The notes under the pieces: model-generated
Database searches by the model: none
Told to the model about the DNA's origin: nothing
The model's input: the letters and a program-made list of their open reading frames with translations, nothing else
Position numbers and translations under genes: made by a program
Assembly: GCF_018717645.1 (NCBI RefSeq)
Contig: NZ_JAFLHG010000004.1
Span: forward strand, 62,001 to 126,000
Direction of reading: 5' to 3'
Source of the DNA: Microbacterium flavum
GTDB lineage: Bacteria > Actinomycetota > Actinomycetes > Actinomycetales > Microbacteriaceae
Length of the DNA stretch: 64,000 bases
Shown: one piece after another, positions 50,047 to 58,383 of the stretch
Numbering within the stretch: the stretch's first letter is position 1
Layout of the letters: each line of letters starts with the position of its first letter

Positions 50047-51138
50047 GTGCCGGTGCTCGGAAGCGCACAGGTGCTCGTCGCGACGATCGCCACGTTCTGC
50101 ATGATCGGGCTCGGGTTCCTCTACCGGCCGAGTCGCGCCAGCGCGATCTGGTCGATCGCCTTCGTCGTCGTGCTCATCGGCTCGTCCGCGGAGAGCGTCG
50201 CCGTCGCTCGCGGCATCGATCTCCTGCGCGCAGGATCCACGGGAGTGCTCCTGTCGACGACGGCGTTCGTCTGGTCGGGTCTGCGGGCGTACCGCGGCGC
50301 CCCGAGCCTCGTCGCCATCCCCTCGGCCACGGCCATCGCCGGCGCGGTCATCCTGCCCTTGACCCTCGGCGGCCCGGCGTACCCCTGGACCTTCCGCGTG
50401 TTGTTCGGACTCATGGGCCTGTACGCCGCCCTCACCGTGGTCGAGACCTTCCGCGGCGGCGGTGCGACGCACGCGAACGGCGCCTCCGTGCCCCTCGCGG
50501 CCTTCTCCGTGATCGTCAGCGGGGTGACCGTCGTCAGTCTCGCGATCGGGTTCTCGGCGCTCCCCGAGTCGGACGGCCCCGCCGATCTGCTCAGCACGCT
50601 CAACGCACTCGGCCTGCTCGCCTATACGGTCTGCGCGCTCGTCACCCTCCTCTTCCTTACGCGCGGCGACAGCCTGCCCTCCCTCCGGACGGCCTTTCAC
50701 GCGGTCGCATCCGATCGCCTCCTGCGCGCTCAGGCCTCCGGCGAGCGATCCTGGTCCCTCATCGTCATCCGGCTCGACGACGCGGACGACCTCCGCACCG
50801 TCGCCGGCGACGCCGGATTCGCGGCGATCGCCGACCGTCTTCACGCCGACATCGTCGAGATCTTCCCCACCGAGGCCGATATCGGGCGTCTCGACGCCGC
50901 GTGCTTCGCCGTGCTCGTGGCACAGCCCGCCACGGTCGTCAGGGAGCGCGTGCGCACGCTGCTCCGCGCCGTCGCCACCCCGGTCCTGGCGGCGCAGACG
51001 AGCGCGTCCGCGTCCATCGGGTGGGCGACGGTCGCGGAGAACGGCTACGAGTTCGATGCGATGCTCGCCGCAGCCCGCACCGCGGCCGACAGAGCCGCCG
51101 CGGCAGGCGGAGACCGGTGGGAGCGCGCGCTGTCGTGA
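50047..51138 (+). CDS. Membrane protein with degenerate GGDEF domain
   Basis: A 363-residue protein with six or seven membrane helices (~8-205) followed by a ~150-residue domain with a diguanylate-cyclase-like pattern. A strand WSLIVIRLDDADDLRTVAGD leads to IGRLDAACFAVLVA at residues 279-292, and then ASASIGWATVAENG and a final helix. At the GGDEF position the sequence reads D-A-A-C-F (283-287), so the catalytic signature is gone. It may be a c-di-GMP or GTP sensor or a structural partner of the kinase. GTG 50047 has GAGGAGG six bases upstream and is one base from the kinase stop. Confidence 0.75.
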   Translation: MPVLGSAQVLVATIATFCMIGLGFLYRPSRASAIWSIAFVVVLIGSSAESVAVARGIDLLRAGSTGVLLSTTAFVWSGLRAYRGAPSLVAIPSATAIAGAVILPLTLGGPAYPWTFRVLFGLMGLYAALTVVETFRGGGATHANGASVPLAAFSVIVSGVTVVSLAIGFSALPESDGPADLLSTLNALGLLAYTVCALVTLLFLTRGDSLPSLRTAFHAVASDRLLRAQASGERSWSLIVIRLDDADDLRTVAGDAGFAAIADRLHADIVEIFPTEADIGRLDAACFAVLVAQPATVVRERVRTLLRAVATPVLAAQTSASASIGWATVAENGYEFDAMLAAARTAADRAAAAGGDRWERALS

Positions 51139-51177
51139 CGGCCGCGCTCCGCGCGCGTCCTCAGCCCGCGCGCGTGC

Positions 51178-51813
51178 TCACCGCGCGATGGCGACGACGA
51201 CCGTGTCGGTGGCGGTCTGCTTGGCGTATTCGGAGGATGTGGGCGTCGCCTGCACGAGGAAGTCGTAGGTGAACTCGAGCGTGACGAACGTCGCCTCCGC
51301 CGGTACTGCGCCGACGGTGAACTGCTGCGAATAGCTGTACGGATCGAGGACGAGGTATCCCGGCGCGGTCGTCGCCTGGTCGACCTGCGGTGCGAGAGGG
51401 TCGAGTGACCCGGCGGAGGTGCCGGGGACGGCTGTCATGGTCGCCCGCTGCAGGTACACCTTCTGCCCGTCGGAGGGGCTCACCGTGGTCACGAGCGAGA
51501 GCTTGACGGGCTTCAGCGCCGAGGCCGTCCACTTGTCCATCGACAGATCGGACCAGTAGTTCACCGTCGCCGCCACTGCTCCGGCGGTCAGCGAGCGCTG
51601 GGTCGATCCGGTGGACAGATCGTTCGGCACCGGCGTGGGCACGATCGACGTGGACGAGGACGGCGTGGGGCCGTCCGTCGCCCCGCCCCCGCCCGCCCAC
51701 GGGGGTGTCCCGCAGGCCGTGAGCGCGAATGCCACGCCGATCGTCGCCACGGTGGCGGAAAGCCGCGTCCCTGCCCGCAACCCCGCTCGGCGGGTCGGCG
51801 TCGGTGTGCTCAT
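51178..51813 (-). CDS. Lipoprotein of unknown function
   Basis: A 211-residue precursor with a Thr/Arg-rich n-region, hydrophobic stretch and lipobox LTAC (Cys ~34), then a Gly/Ser/Thr/Pro-rich linker and a beta-rich domain of ~150 residues (AAVTVNYWSDLSMD-type start, ending TATDTVVVAIAR). No family recognised. It lies among the signalling genes and could be an extracytoplasmic part of the system. Start ATG 51813 is preceded by AAGGGG; an upstream in-frame ATG at 51861 would add 16 residues encoded by 12-bp repeats and no signal-peptide benefit. Confidence 0.72.
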   Translation of the reverse strand: MSTPTPTRRAGLRAGTRLSATVATIGVAFALTACGTPPWAGGGGATDGPTPSSSTSIVPTPVPNDLSTGSTQRSLTAGAVAATVNYWSDLSMDKWTASALKPVKLSLVTTVSPSDGQKVYLQRATMTAVPGTSAGSLDPLAPQVDQATTAPGYLVLDPYSYSQQFTVGAVPAEATFVTLEFTYDFLVQATPTSSEYAKQTATDTVVVAIAR

Positions 51814-51824
51814 GGGTGCCCCTT

Positions 51825-51872
51825 CGGCTCGGCAGGCGGCTCGTCGTGCGGCTCGGCGCATGGCTCGACCGA
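51825..51872. repeat. Four tandem 12-bp repeats upstream of the lipoprotein and regulator genes
   Basis: The word (c/t)GGCTCG recurs at 51825, 51837, 51849 and 51861, exactly 12 bases apart. It sits 12 bases upstream of the lipoprotein start on the minus strand. It could be an operator array or a replication-slippage repeat. Confidence 0.6.
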
Positions 51873-52030
51873 GCGCGGTCGGCTCCGCGTCAGTCTAGGG
51901 CGCGCACGACGAGCTTGTGACGATGTGGAGTGCACCTTGAGCCGACGCTGTGCCGATCGCACCCGAGCGCATCAGTCGATCTGGCACAATCAGACCATCC
52001 CCTGCCCATGTCGCCGATGAGGAGTCGCCG

Positions 52031-52837
52031 ATGAGTGAGACCAGCGACGGTCCCACCGCGGTCGTCATCGACGACGACCCGGATGTCCGCGACCTCCTGG
52101 TCCAGGTGCTCTCCAGCGCGGGGTTCGTCGTCATCGCTGCGGAGAACGGCTACGAGGGCGTCGAGGCCGTGCGCGCGCACGACCCGGCTCTGACGACGCT
52201 CGACGTCAACATGCCCGGGATCGACGGGTTCGAGACGGCGCGCCGCATCCGTGAGTACAGCAACACCTACATCATGCTCATCACGGCCCTCACGGACGAG
52301 GCCGATGCCGTTCTCGGTTTCAGCGTCGGTGCCGATGACGTCGTCACGAAGCCCTTCCGTGCCCGGGAGCTGCGCGCACGAGTGCTCGCCGCACAGCGTC
52401 GGCGCCCGCAGGGCGATGACGGCGGGCCATCCGACGAGGCCGAGTCCGTCGGGGCCGCCCCCGCCGGCGACAGCCGGCCCGCGCCCGCCGGAGAGCCGGG
52501 ACGACATCCCGTGACCGTGCTCCGCGGCGCCGCCGGCCTCCTCGTGAACCGAGCGACCCATTCCGTCACGATCGACGACACCGTCGTGGCCCTCACCCGC
52601 ACCGAGTTCGAGCTGCTCGCGATCCTCCTCCAGGCTGCCCCGGAGGTGCGCAGCAAGGTCGAGCTCGTGGCGCTTCTCCGGCCCCCCGCGGCCACATCGG
52701 CGCACATCGCCGATTCCGACGAGAGGACGGTCGAGACGCACATGACGAATCTCCGCCGCAAGCTCGGCGACAGCGCGGCGGAACCCCGCTTCATCGAGAC
52801 CGTTCGCGCCGTCGGCTACCGAGCACTCCTGCCCTGA
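52031..52837 (+). CDS. OmpR-family response regulator (paralogue 2)
   Basis: A 268-residue regulator with the same layout as the one at 45861: receiver (VIDDDPDVRDLL, phosphoacceptor Asp58 in TTLDVNMPGIDGFETARRIR, Lys in VTKPFRARELRAR), a ~50-residue Pro/Ala/Gly linker, and winged helix (VALTRTEFELLAILLQ, THMTNLRRKLGD, FIETVRAVGYRALLP). Asp58 falls at the identical residue number in both. ATG 52031 has GAGGAG six bases upstream. A single intact kinase with two such regulators suggests branching or competition. Confidence 0.92.
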   Translation: MSETSDGPTAVVIDDDPDVRDLLVQVLSSAGFVVIAAENGYEGVEAVRAHDPALTTLDVNMPGIDGFETARRIREYSNTYIMLITALTDEADAVLGFSVGADDVVTKPFRARELRARVLAAQRRRPQGDDGGPSDEAESVGAAPAGDSRPAPAGEPGRHPVTVLRGAAGLLVNRATHSVTIDDTVVALTRTEFELLAILLQAAPEVRSKVELVALLRPPAATSAHIADSDERTVETHMTNLRRKLGDSAAEPRFIETVRAVGYRALLP

Positions 52838-52876
52838 TCGACGCGCGGCTCGCTCGGCTGCGGCCGGGTCACGCGC

Positions 52877-53560
52877 TCAGGCGGAAGGCACCGTCTTCGG
52901 CGACGCCGTCACGAGGATCGGGAGGTGGTCGCTGCGGCCCTGCGGCAGGGTGGTGACCTCCTGGATCTCGAACCCGACGCTCGTCGCGAAGTCGTAGTGA
53001 CCCCGGAAGAACTTGTAGCGGGTGTAGGTGCGGGCATCGCTGAGGGTGAGCTCGTACCCCGCCTCCCGCACTTTCTGACCGAGGTTCTCCTTGAAGACCG
53101 GGTAGTTGTAATCCCCGACCATGAGGATCGGCAGCCGATCGCCGAGACCCGCGAGCTCCTCGAGCGCGGCCGCGATCTGCTTGCGGCGCAGGGAGTTCAG
53201 GGCGGTGAGCGGCGCCGCGTGGAAGCTCGCGACGATCAGCTCGCGCCCGTGGTCGATGTCGTGGACCCGCACCGCGAGCATGCGCTCTTCGGCCGGCTTC
53301 AGGACACGGTCATGGAGCGATTTCTTGAGCGCCAGGGACCGCACCTCCAGCGCGGTGAAGGTGTTGCGCCGGAGGTAGACCGCGAGCCCGAGGCGGTTGC
53401 GCGCGGTGGCATCCACCAGCTGCAGGCCGGAGATCTCCCCCGGGAGCGCACTCGTGACGGCCTCCTGGAGACACAGGATGTCGGCGCCGGTCGACTCGAC
53501 GAGCTCGTCGAGCTCATCGATGGCCTTGTGCTTGTTGAGGTTGTACGAGATCACCTTCAT
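52877..53560 (-). CDS. Endonuclease/exonuclease/phosphatase family protein
   Basis: A 227-residue Mg2+-dependent hydrolase with the EEP fold: Asn in VISYNLNKHKAIDEL, Glu in ILCLQEAV, His in VASFHAAPLTALNS, Asp/Asn in MVGDYNYPVF and SDH in GRSDHLPILVTA. Members act on nucleic acids, phosphoinositides or other phosphoesters. No signal peptide is seen, so it is intracellular. A TAGGCT box lies nine bases before ATG 53560, which gives a very short or no leader. Confidence 0.85.
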   Translation of the reverse strand: MKVISYNLNKHKAIDELDELVESTGADILCLQEAVTSALPGEISGLQLVDATARNRLGLAVYLRRNTFTALEVRSLALKKSLHDRVLKPAEERMLAVRVHDIDHGRELIVASFHAAPLTALNSLRRKQIAAALEELAGLGDRLPILMVGDYNYPVFKENLGQKVREAGYELTLSDARTYTRYKFFRGHYDFATSVGFEIQEVTTLPQGRSDHLPILVTASPKTVPSA

Positions 53561-53569
53561 CGTGCCGCC

Positions 53570-53575
53570 AGCCTA
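53570..53575 (-). promoter_or_regulatory. -10 box TAGGCT upstream of the EEP-family gene
   Basis: TAGGCT nine bases before ATG 53560; predicted leader of about two bases. Confidence 0.45.
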
Positions 53576-53637
53576 TGCCCGCAACCCGGGGAATCGCCCT
53601 GTCCGGGCAGAGCATTGCACGAGCGTTCCGCCCGTGT

Positions 53638-54474
53638 TCAGTCCGCGTCGAGGGAGCGGCGGGCGCGGGTCTGATCGGCGCGCGCCGCAAGCAGATCGTC
53701 GGCGGGGTATCCGACCTCCGTGAGGGTCAGCCCCCGGGCGGCGAGGACCTTCACCTCCGCGGTGCGGACGCCCTCGTCGCGGATGCGCTCGACATCCGCG
53801 ACCTCCAGCCGCCCCTCACCGACTGCGACACAGGCGCCGACCAGCGCACGCACCATGCTGTGGCAGAAGGCGTCCGCCTTGACCTCCGCGACGAGGATGC
53901 CGTGCTCATCGCGTCGCCATCCGAAATCGAGCAGCGTGCGGATCGTCGTCGCGCCTTCCCGCCATTTGCAGTAGGCCGCGAAGTCGTGGAGCCCCCGGAA
54001 GGAGCGCGCCGCGGTGTCCATCGCCGCGACGTCGAGGTGCGCCTTCACGGTCGTCGTCCGACCCCGCTCGAGCGGATCGTAGGCGGTGCGGAGGTCGGCG
54101 ATGCGATACCGGTAGCGGCGCCACACGGCGGAGAACCGGGCATCGAACCCCGGGGCTGCCTCCGCGGTGCGGTGCACGGCGACGTCGGGATAGGCACCGA
54201 GGACACCGGTCAGGCGCGCGGCGAGCGCCTCCGGGGTCGGGGTGCGCCCCTTCCTCAGCCGCGCCAGCTGACCCTCTGTCAGGTCGAGATGGGCCACCTG
54301 GCCGGAGGCGTGGACCCCGGCATCCGTCCGCCCGGCCACGACGAGCTGGGGATCTCCGCCCAGCACACGGGCGATCGCGGCCTCCAGCGTGCCCTGGACG
54401 GTGCGCAGGCCCGGCTGGCGCGCCCATCCGCGGAAGGCGGTGCCGTCGTAGGCGAGATCGAGGCGCAGACGCAC
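53638..54474 (-). CDS. truA: tRNA pseudouridine synthase A
   Basis: A 278-residue enzyme making pseudouridine at positions 38-40 of tRNA anticodon arms. It has the start RLRLDLAYDGTAFRGWARQ, catalytic Asp in VAGRTDAGVHASGQVAH, Tyr and Arg in RRYRYRI, and FCHSMVRALVGACVAVG. GTG 54474 has TAGGCT six bases upstream. In many actinobacteria truA closes the rplQ operon; here it is separated by two genes and has its own promoter. Confidence 0.95.
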   Translation of the reverse strand: MRLRLDLAYDGTAFRGWARQPGLRTVQGTLEAAIARVLGGDPQLVVAGRTDAGVHASGQVAHLDLTEGQLARLRKGRTPTPEALAARLTGVLGAYPDVAVHRTAEAAPGFDARFSAVWRRYRYRIADLRTAYDPLERGRTTTVKAHLDVAAMDTAARSFRGLHDFAAYCKWREGATTIRTLLDFGWRRDEHGILVAEVKADAFCHSMVRALVGACVAVGEGRLEVADVERIRDEGVRTAEVKVLAARGLTLTEVGYPADDLLAARADQTRARRSLDAD

Positions 54475-54480
54475 CCCGCC

Positions 54481-54486
54481 AGCCTA
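54481..54486 (-). promoter_or_regulatory. -10 box TAGGCT, leaderless start of truA
   Basis: TAGGCT six bases before GTG 54474. Confidence 0.55.
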
Positions 54487-54576
54487 CCCGCCCGCATCGC
54501 CGAGCCGCCGGGCGGCATCGCTCCCGCCGCGTACACTGGGGATGCCTTCCACCCCCACGATTTCCGTTCGTTCGTC

Positions 54577-56559
54577 ATGCCCTCATCCCTGTCGTCCCGC
54601 TACGCCGGACTCGACGGTCTGCGCGCCGTCGCGGTCCTGCTCGTGGTGCTGTCCCACCTCTTCCCGGCCGGATTCCTGCACTCCGGGTTCGTCGGGGTCG
54701 ACGTCTTCTTCGTCATCTCGGGGTTCCTCATCACGTCCCTGCTCCTGCGCGAACGGGAGTCGTCGGGGCGCATCGCGCTCGGCGCGTTCTGGGCGCGGCG
54801 CGCGCGACGGCTGCTGCCGGCCCTCGCCCTCGTGGTCACGGCGAGCGCGAGCGCCGCCTGGCTCGTCGGCGGCGACGTGCTCCTCGGCCTCGGCCGCCAG
54901 GTGCTCGGGGCGGTGACCTTCTCCTCGAACTGGCTGGCGCTGTCCGGCGGCGGGTCGTACTTCTCGGCCGCGCACCCCGAGCTCCTGCGGAACCTCTGGT
55001 CGCTCGCCGTCGAGGAGCAGTTCTACGTGCTCTGGCCGCTGCTCCTTCCTCTCGCGCTCCTCCTCCCCCGCGCACCCCGCATCGCGGTCGCCCTCGCTCT
55101 GGCCGCACTGTCGGCGGGAGGAGCCGTCGCCGTCCAGGCCGGCGGCGGCTCCCTCACCCGCGCGTACTACGGCACCGACACGCACGCCTTCGGCCTCCTC
55201 ATCGGCGTCGCCCTCGCCTTCGCACTCGATCGCCGCGGCCGCGCGAGCGGAGCGACCTCCCCCGGACGTGCGTCGGGATCCCCCGGGCGCGCCGTGACGG
55301 CCGCGGGAGCGGCCGCCCTGATCGCCCTCGTCCTCGTCGCGGCGTGGCCGGGCGGCGCGGCGCTCTTCCCGGCCATTCCGTTCGCGGCATCCGTTCTCAC
55401 CGCGATCGTCATCGCGGTCGCCGTCCGTCCGGGGTCGCCGCTGGGTCCGGCGCTCGACGTCGCGCCATTCCGCTGGATCGGCGAACGCTCCTACGGCATC
55501 TACCTGTGGCACTGGCCCGTCGTCGTCCTGCTCGGGCAGGCGGCGACGGGACGGTTCACGGATGCCTCCATCCCCGCCGGCGTCGGGGTCGCGGCCCTCG
55601 TGGTCACCGTCGTCGCATCGGCTCTCTCCTACCGTCTCGTCGAGCAGCCGATCCGTCGCCTCGGGTTCCGCGGCGCCCTGCGAACACTCGGCGCCGGACT
55701 CGGCGGCGCACCCGCGCGACGCTTCAGCGCCCTCACGGTGCTCGCCGCCGGAGCGATCGTCGTGGGCGGCACGACCGCCGCCGTCGCGGCCGCACCCCCC
55801 GTGTCCTCGAGCGAGGCTGCCGTCGCCGCCGGCGCGAAGGCCCTCGCCGACGCGGCCGGCACGACGGCGGAGCGCGCACCCGCCCACATCTCGACGCCCG
55901 CTCCCTCGGATGCCGCGCCGCCGGAGGCGCCCGCATCGCCCGCGCCCTCGGCGACGCCCCGAACCGGCCCGGACGGTGCGCCGCTGCCGCCCCCTGCGGC
56001 GACCGTCGCGGGAGCGCGGATCACGGCGGTCGGAGACTCGGTCATGCTGGCCTCGGCGCAGGGCCTGCTCGACCGCCTCCCCGGCATCCAGATCGACGCC
56101 GAGGTGTCGCGCTCGATGGGTGCCGGTCGCGAGATCGTCGACACCCTCGCCGCGCAGGGCGCGCTGCGCGACTATGTCGCAGTGGGGCTCGGGACGAACG
56201 GACCCGTCGACGCCGATGCGCTTCAGGCGATCTACGACGATCTCGGTCCGCGCCGCACCCTCGTCCTCGTGAACGCATACGCCCCGCGCGACTGGATCGC
56301 GGGGGTCAACGCCGACCTCGCCGCCTTCGCGGCGTCGCATCCGCGCGTCGTCGTCGCCGACTGGGCACAGGCGATCGGGCCGCACCTGGACGATCTCGCC
56401 GGTGACGAGATCCACCCGGGGCCGACGGGCGGCGGCATCTACGCCGGCACGCTCGCATCGGCGGTGGATGCCGTCGAGAACCAGCGGGCGCAGGTCGCCC
56501 ACCAGGTCGCGCTGGTGCGTTGGGCCTCTGACCGCGCGTTCACCACGGCTCCCGAGTGA
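54577..56559 (+). CDS. OafA/YrhL-type membrane acyltransferase fused to an SGNH domain
   Basis: A 660-residue protein. The acyltransferase-3 domain (~8-380) has ten or so membrane helices and the motifs GLDGLRAVAVLLVVLSHLFP (catalytic-type His), FFVISGFLI and SLAVEEQFYVLWPL. A Pro/Ala/Ser linker (~410-475) leads to an external SGNH-like domain (~480-655) with VGDSVMLASAQG, GLGTNG and DEIHPG, so Ser, Asn and His are all present. Such fusions O-acetylate cell-surface polysaccharides or peptidoglycan. ATG 54577 lacks a clear ribosome binding site; a TACACT box ~40 bases upstream may start transcription. Confidence 0.9.
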   Translation: MPSSLSSRYAGLDGLRAVAVLLVVLSHLFPAGFLHSGFVGVDVFFVISGFLITSLLLRERESSGRIALGAFWARRARRLLPALALVVTASASAAWLVGGDVLLGLGRQVLGAVTFSSNWLALSGGGSYFSAAHPELLRNLWSLAVEEQFYVLWPLLLPLALLLPRAPRIAVALALAALSAGGAVAVQAGGGSLTRAYYGTDTHAFGLLIGVALAFALDRRGRASGATSPGRASGSPGRAVTAAGAAALIALVLVAAWPGGAALFPAIPFAASVLTAIVIAVAVRPGSPLGPALDVAPFRWIGERSYGIYLWHWPVVVLLGQAATGRFTDASIPAGVGVAALVVTVVASALSYRLVEQPIRRLGFRGALRTLGAGLGGAPARRFSALTVLAAGAIVVGGTTAAVAAAPPVSSSEAAVAAGAKALADAAGTTAERAPAHISTPAPSDAAPPEAPASPAPSATPRTGPDGAPLPPPAATVAGARITAVGDSVMLASAQGLLDRLPGIQIDAEVSRSMGAGREIVDTLAAQGALRDYVAVGLGTNGPVDADALQAIYDDLGPRRTLVLVNAYAPRDWIAGVNADLAAFAASHPRVVVADWAQAIGPHLDDLAGDEIHPGPTGGGIYAGTLASAVDAVENQRAQVAHQVALVRWASDRAFTTAPE

Positions 56560-56578
56560 CCCCGGGCGCGCCCGCCTG

Positions 56579-57664
56579 TCAGAGGTGCAGGACGAAGGCG
56601 ATCTGGCGATCGGTGGCGCGGAATCCGAGGTTCTCGTACAGCGCGTTCGCCCCGGTGGGACTCGCCGTGTCGACGTCGAGCATCGCGCGCTCCAGCCCGG
56701 CGGCCGCGATCGCGTCGAGGGTCGCCGCGATGACGGCCGGAGCGATGCCGCGGCGGCGGTGGGAGCGGACCACGCCGATGAGGTCGATGTAGGCGCTCGA
56801 CGCGCCGAGGGCGACCCAGTCGTCCTCGTTCACCGACGCCAGACAGAATCCGACGACAGCCCCGTCCGGTGCCACAGCGAGACGGGAGAGGTCGGGACGG
56901 AAGAACGCTCCCCCGACGAACTTGCCCCAGGTCTCCGGCTGCGAGGGCAGGCTCCCCCAGTGATCGCGGAACGCGTCGTTGCGGGCCAGCCGCGCGTCGT
57001 CGTCGCGATCGTGCGTGTACGGGACGAGGGCGATCTGACCCGCCACGGAAACCGCGGGCACGGCGACCCCCATGTCGCGCTCCATCGTCGTGAACCAGCG
57101 CTCGGGCGTGAGTCCGGCGCCCACGGCGATCGCCTGCTGGCCGGGCTGGGACTCCTCCGCGTATGCCTTCAGGTCGGCAGTCCACCGCTCAGCCTCGCCG
57201 GCGACGCCCGCATCGTCTCCGGCGTCCAGCGAGGCGAGCGCCTCCGCGATCTGCTCGAGCCCTCGCGCGCGCTGCCAGGCCATGACCACCGAGCCGATCC
57301 CCCTCCGCCGCAGATCGGGGTGCACGGCACCACCGAGGTGGGAGGTCAAGGCGCCCGCCCGGGACGGATGCAGGAAGGCCGACCCGAACGCGACGACCGT
57401 GCCGGCGGCATCCAGGGCGAGGATCGTGTCGCGGGTGTGGTCGATGTGCGGCACGTCGAACGTGTCCGCGATGTCCTCGCGGGGCGTGATCCAGGTCGGG
57501 TGGTCGACGGCGTCCGCGGCAGCGACCACCGCATGGATGGCATCGTTGTCCGCGTCCGTCGCGGTGCGCCACCGGGCGATGTCGGGGTGCTCCGGGGCGG
57601 ACGCTCCGGCATCCTCGCGCAGCGTCGTCACCCTCGTCGTCAGCTCAGCAACCGTTCCGTCCAC
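56579..57664 (-). CDS. Tandem GNAT acetyltransferase
   Basis: A 361-residue protein with two GNAT domains. The first (~30-190) has the acetyl-CoA loop AVHPDLRRRGIGSVVMAWQ. The second (~215-360) has GVVRSHRRRGIAPAVIAATL and ends in ANALYENLGFRATDRQIAFVL. Tandem-GNAT proteins of actinobacteria include mycothiol synthase (MshD), but the exact family is not certain here. GTG 57664 has TAGGGT six bases upstream. It converges closely with the acyltransferase gene. Confidence 0.85.
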   Translation of the reverse strand: MDGTVAELTTRVTTLREDAGASAPEHPDIARWRTATDADNDAIHAVVAAADAVDHPTWITPREDIADTFDVPHIDHTRDTILALDAAGTVVAFGSAFLHPSRAGALTSHLGGAVHPDLRRRGIGSVVMAWQRARGLEQIAEALASLDAGDDAGVAGEAERWTADLKAYAEESQPGQQAIAVGAGLTPERWFTTMERDMGVAVPAVSVAGQIALVPYTHDRDDDARLARNDAFRDHWGSLPSQPETWGKFVGGAFFRPDLSRLAVAPDGAVVGFCLASVNEDDWVALGASSAYIDLIGVVRSHRRRGIAPAVIAATLDAIAAAGLERAMLDVDTASPTGANALYENLGFRATDRQIAFVLHL

Positions 57665-57670
57665 CCGGCC

Positions 57671-57676
57671 ACCCTA
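57671..57676 (-). promoter_or_regulatory. -10 box TAGGGT, leaderless start of the GNAT gene
   Basis: TAGGGT six bases before GTG 57664. Confidence 0.5.
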
Positions 57677-57711
57677 CCGGTCGTGCACCCGCCCTCCGAG
57701 CGGGGCCCGAT

Positions 57712-57753
57712 GCACGAAGCCCGCCCCCGGTGGTCCGGGTGCGGGCTTCGTGC
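57712..57753 (-). terminator. rplQ: Terminator after rplQ
   Basis: 13-bp stem gcacgaagcccgc / gcgggcttcgtgc (57712-57724 / 57741-57753) with a further inner 5-bp stem and a tggt loop, 15 bases past the rplQ stop. Confidence 0.85.
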
Positions 57754-57768
57754 GTGCGGGGAGAGGGC

Positions 57769-58335
57769 TTACTCGGCCTTCTCCTCCGCGGGGGTCTCGA
57801 CGGCGTCGGCCGCGGCGGCCTCGGCCGCCTCGCCCTCGGCCTGCGACTCGGCGCCCGCCTCAGCGGTGGGAGCCTCGTCCGTGACGGGAGCCTCGTCGGC
57901 GACCGGCGCCTCGTCGGCAGCCGGCGCGGCGGCAGCGGCCGGGGCCGCCTTCTTCGCGGCCTTCTTCTTCGGCGTCACGGGCTCGAGCACGAGCTCGATG
58001 CGCGCCATGGGAGCGTTGTCGCCCTTGCGGTTGCCGATCTTCGTGATGCGGGTGTAGCCACCCTCACGCTCGGCCACCTGCGGCGCGATCTCGGCGAACA
58101 GGACGTGCACGACTTCCTTGTCACCGATGACCGAGAGCACCCGACGACGCGCGTGCAGGTCGCCGCGCTTCGCGAAGGTGATCAGACGCTCGGCGAGGGG
58201 ACGCAGGCGCTTGGCCTTGGTCTCCGTCGTCGTGATGGCGCCGTGGGTGTAGAGGGATGCCGCGAGGTTGGCAAGCAGCAGACGCTCGTGGGCGGGGCCG
58301 CCTCCGAGGCGGGGACCCTTCGTGGGCTTGGGCAT
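57769..58335 (-). CDS. rplQ: 50S ribosomal protein bL17
   Basis: A 188-residue protein. The bL17 core ([67 protein letters not shown]) takes ~125 residues. A ~60-residue C-terminal extension of Ala/Glu/Pro-rich, Lys-starting sequence follows, as in other actinobacteria. It is the last gene of the infA-rplQ unit; a ribosome binding site (TGGAGAAA) precedes ATG 58335. Confidence 0.97.
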   Translation of the reverse strand: MPKPTKGPRLGGGPAHERLLLANLAASLYTHGAITTTETKAKRLRPLAERLITFAKRGDLHARRRVLSVIGDKEVVHVLFAEIAPQVAEREGGYTRITKIGNRKGDNAPMARIELVLEPVTPKKKAAKKAAPAAAAAPAADEAPVADEAPVTDEAPTAEAGAESQAEGEAAEAAAADAVETPAEEKAE

Positions 58336-58383
58336 ATCAGTTTCTCCAGGTGGAAAGTGTCACAGATCGCAGCGCGAGCCGGA

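Noticed and set aside
54542-54916. Alternative frame starting ATGCCTTCC just after a TACACT box
   Set aside because: It overlaps the acyltransferase in another frame and has only Ser/Arg/Pro-rich content; the box more likely serves the acyltransferase.
56402-58057. 551-codon plus-strand frame over the GNAT and rplQ genes
   Set aside because: Antisense shadow with no recognisable domain; both minus-strand genes are secure.
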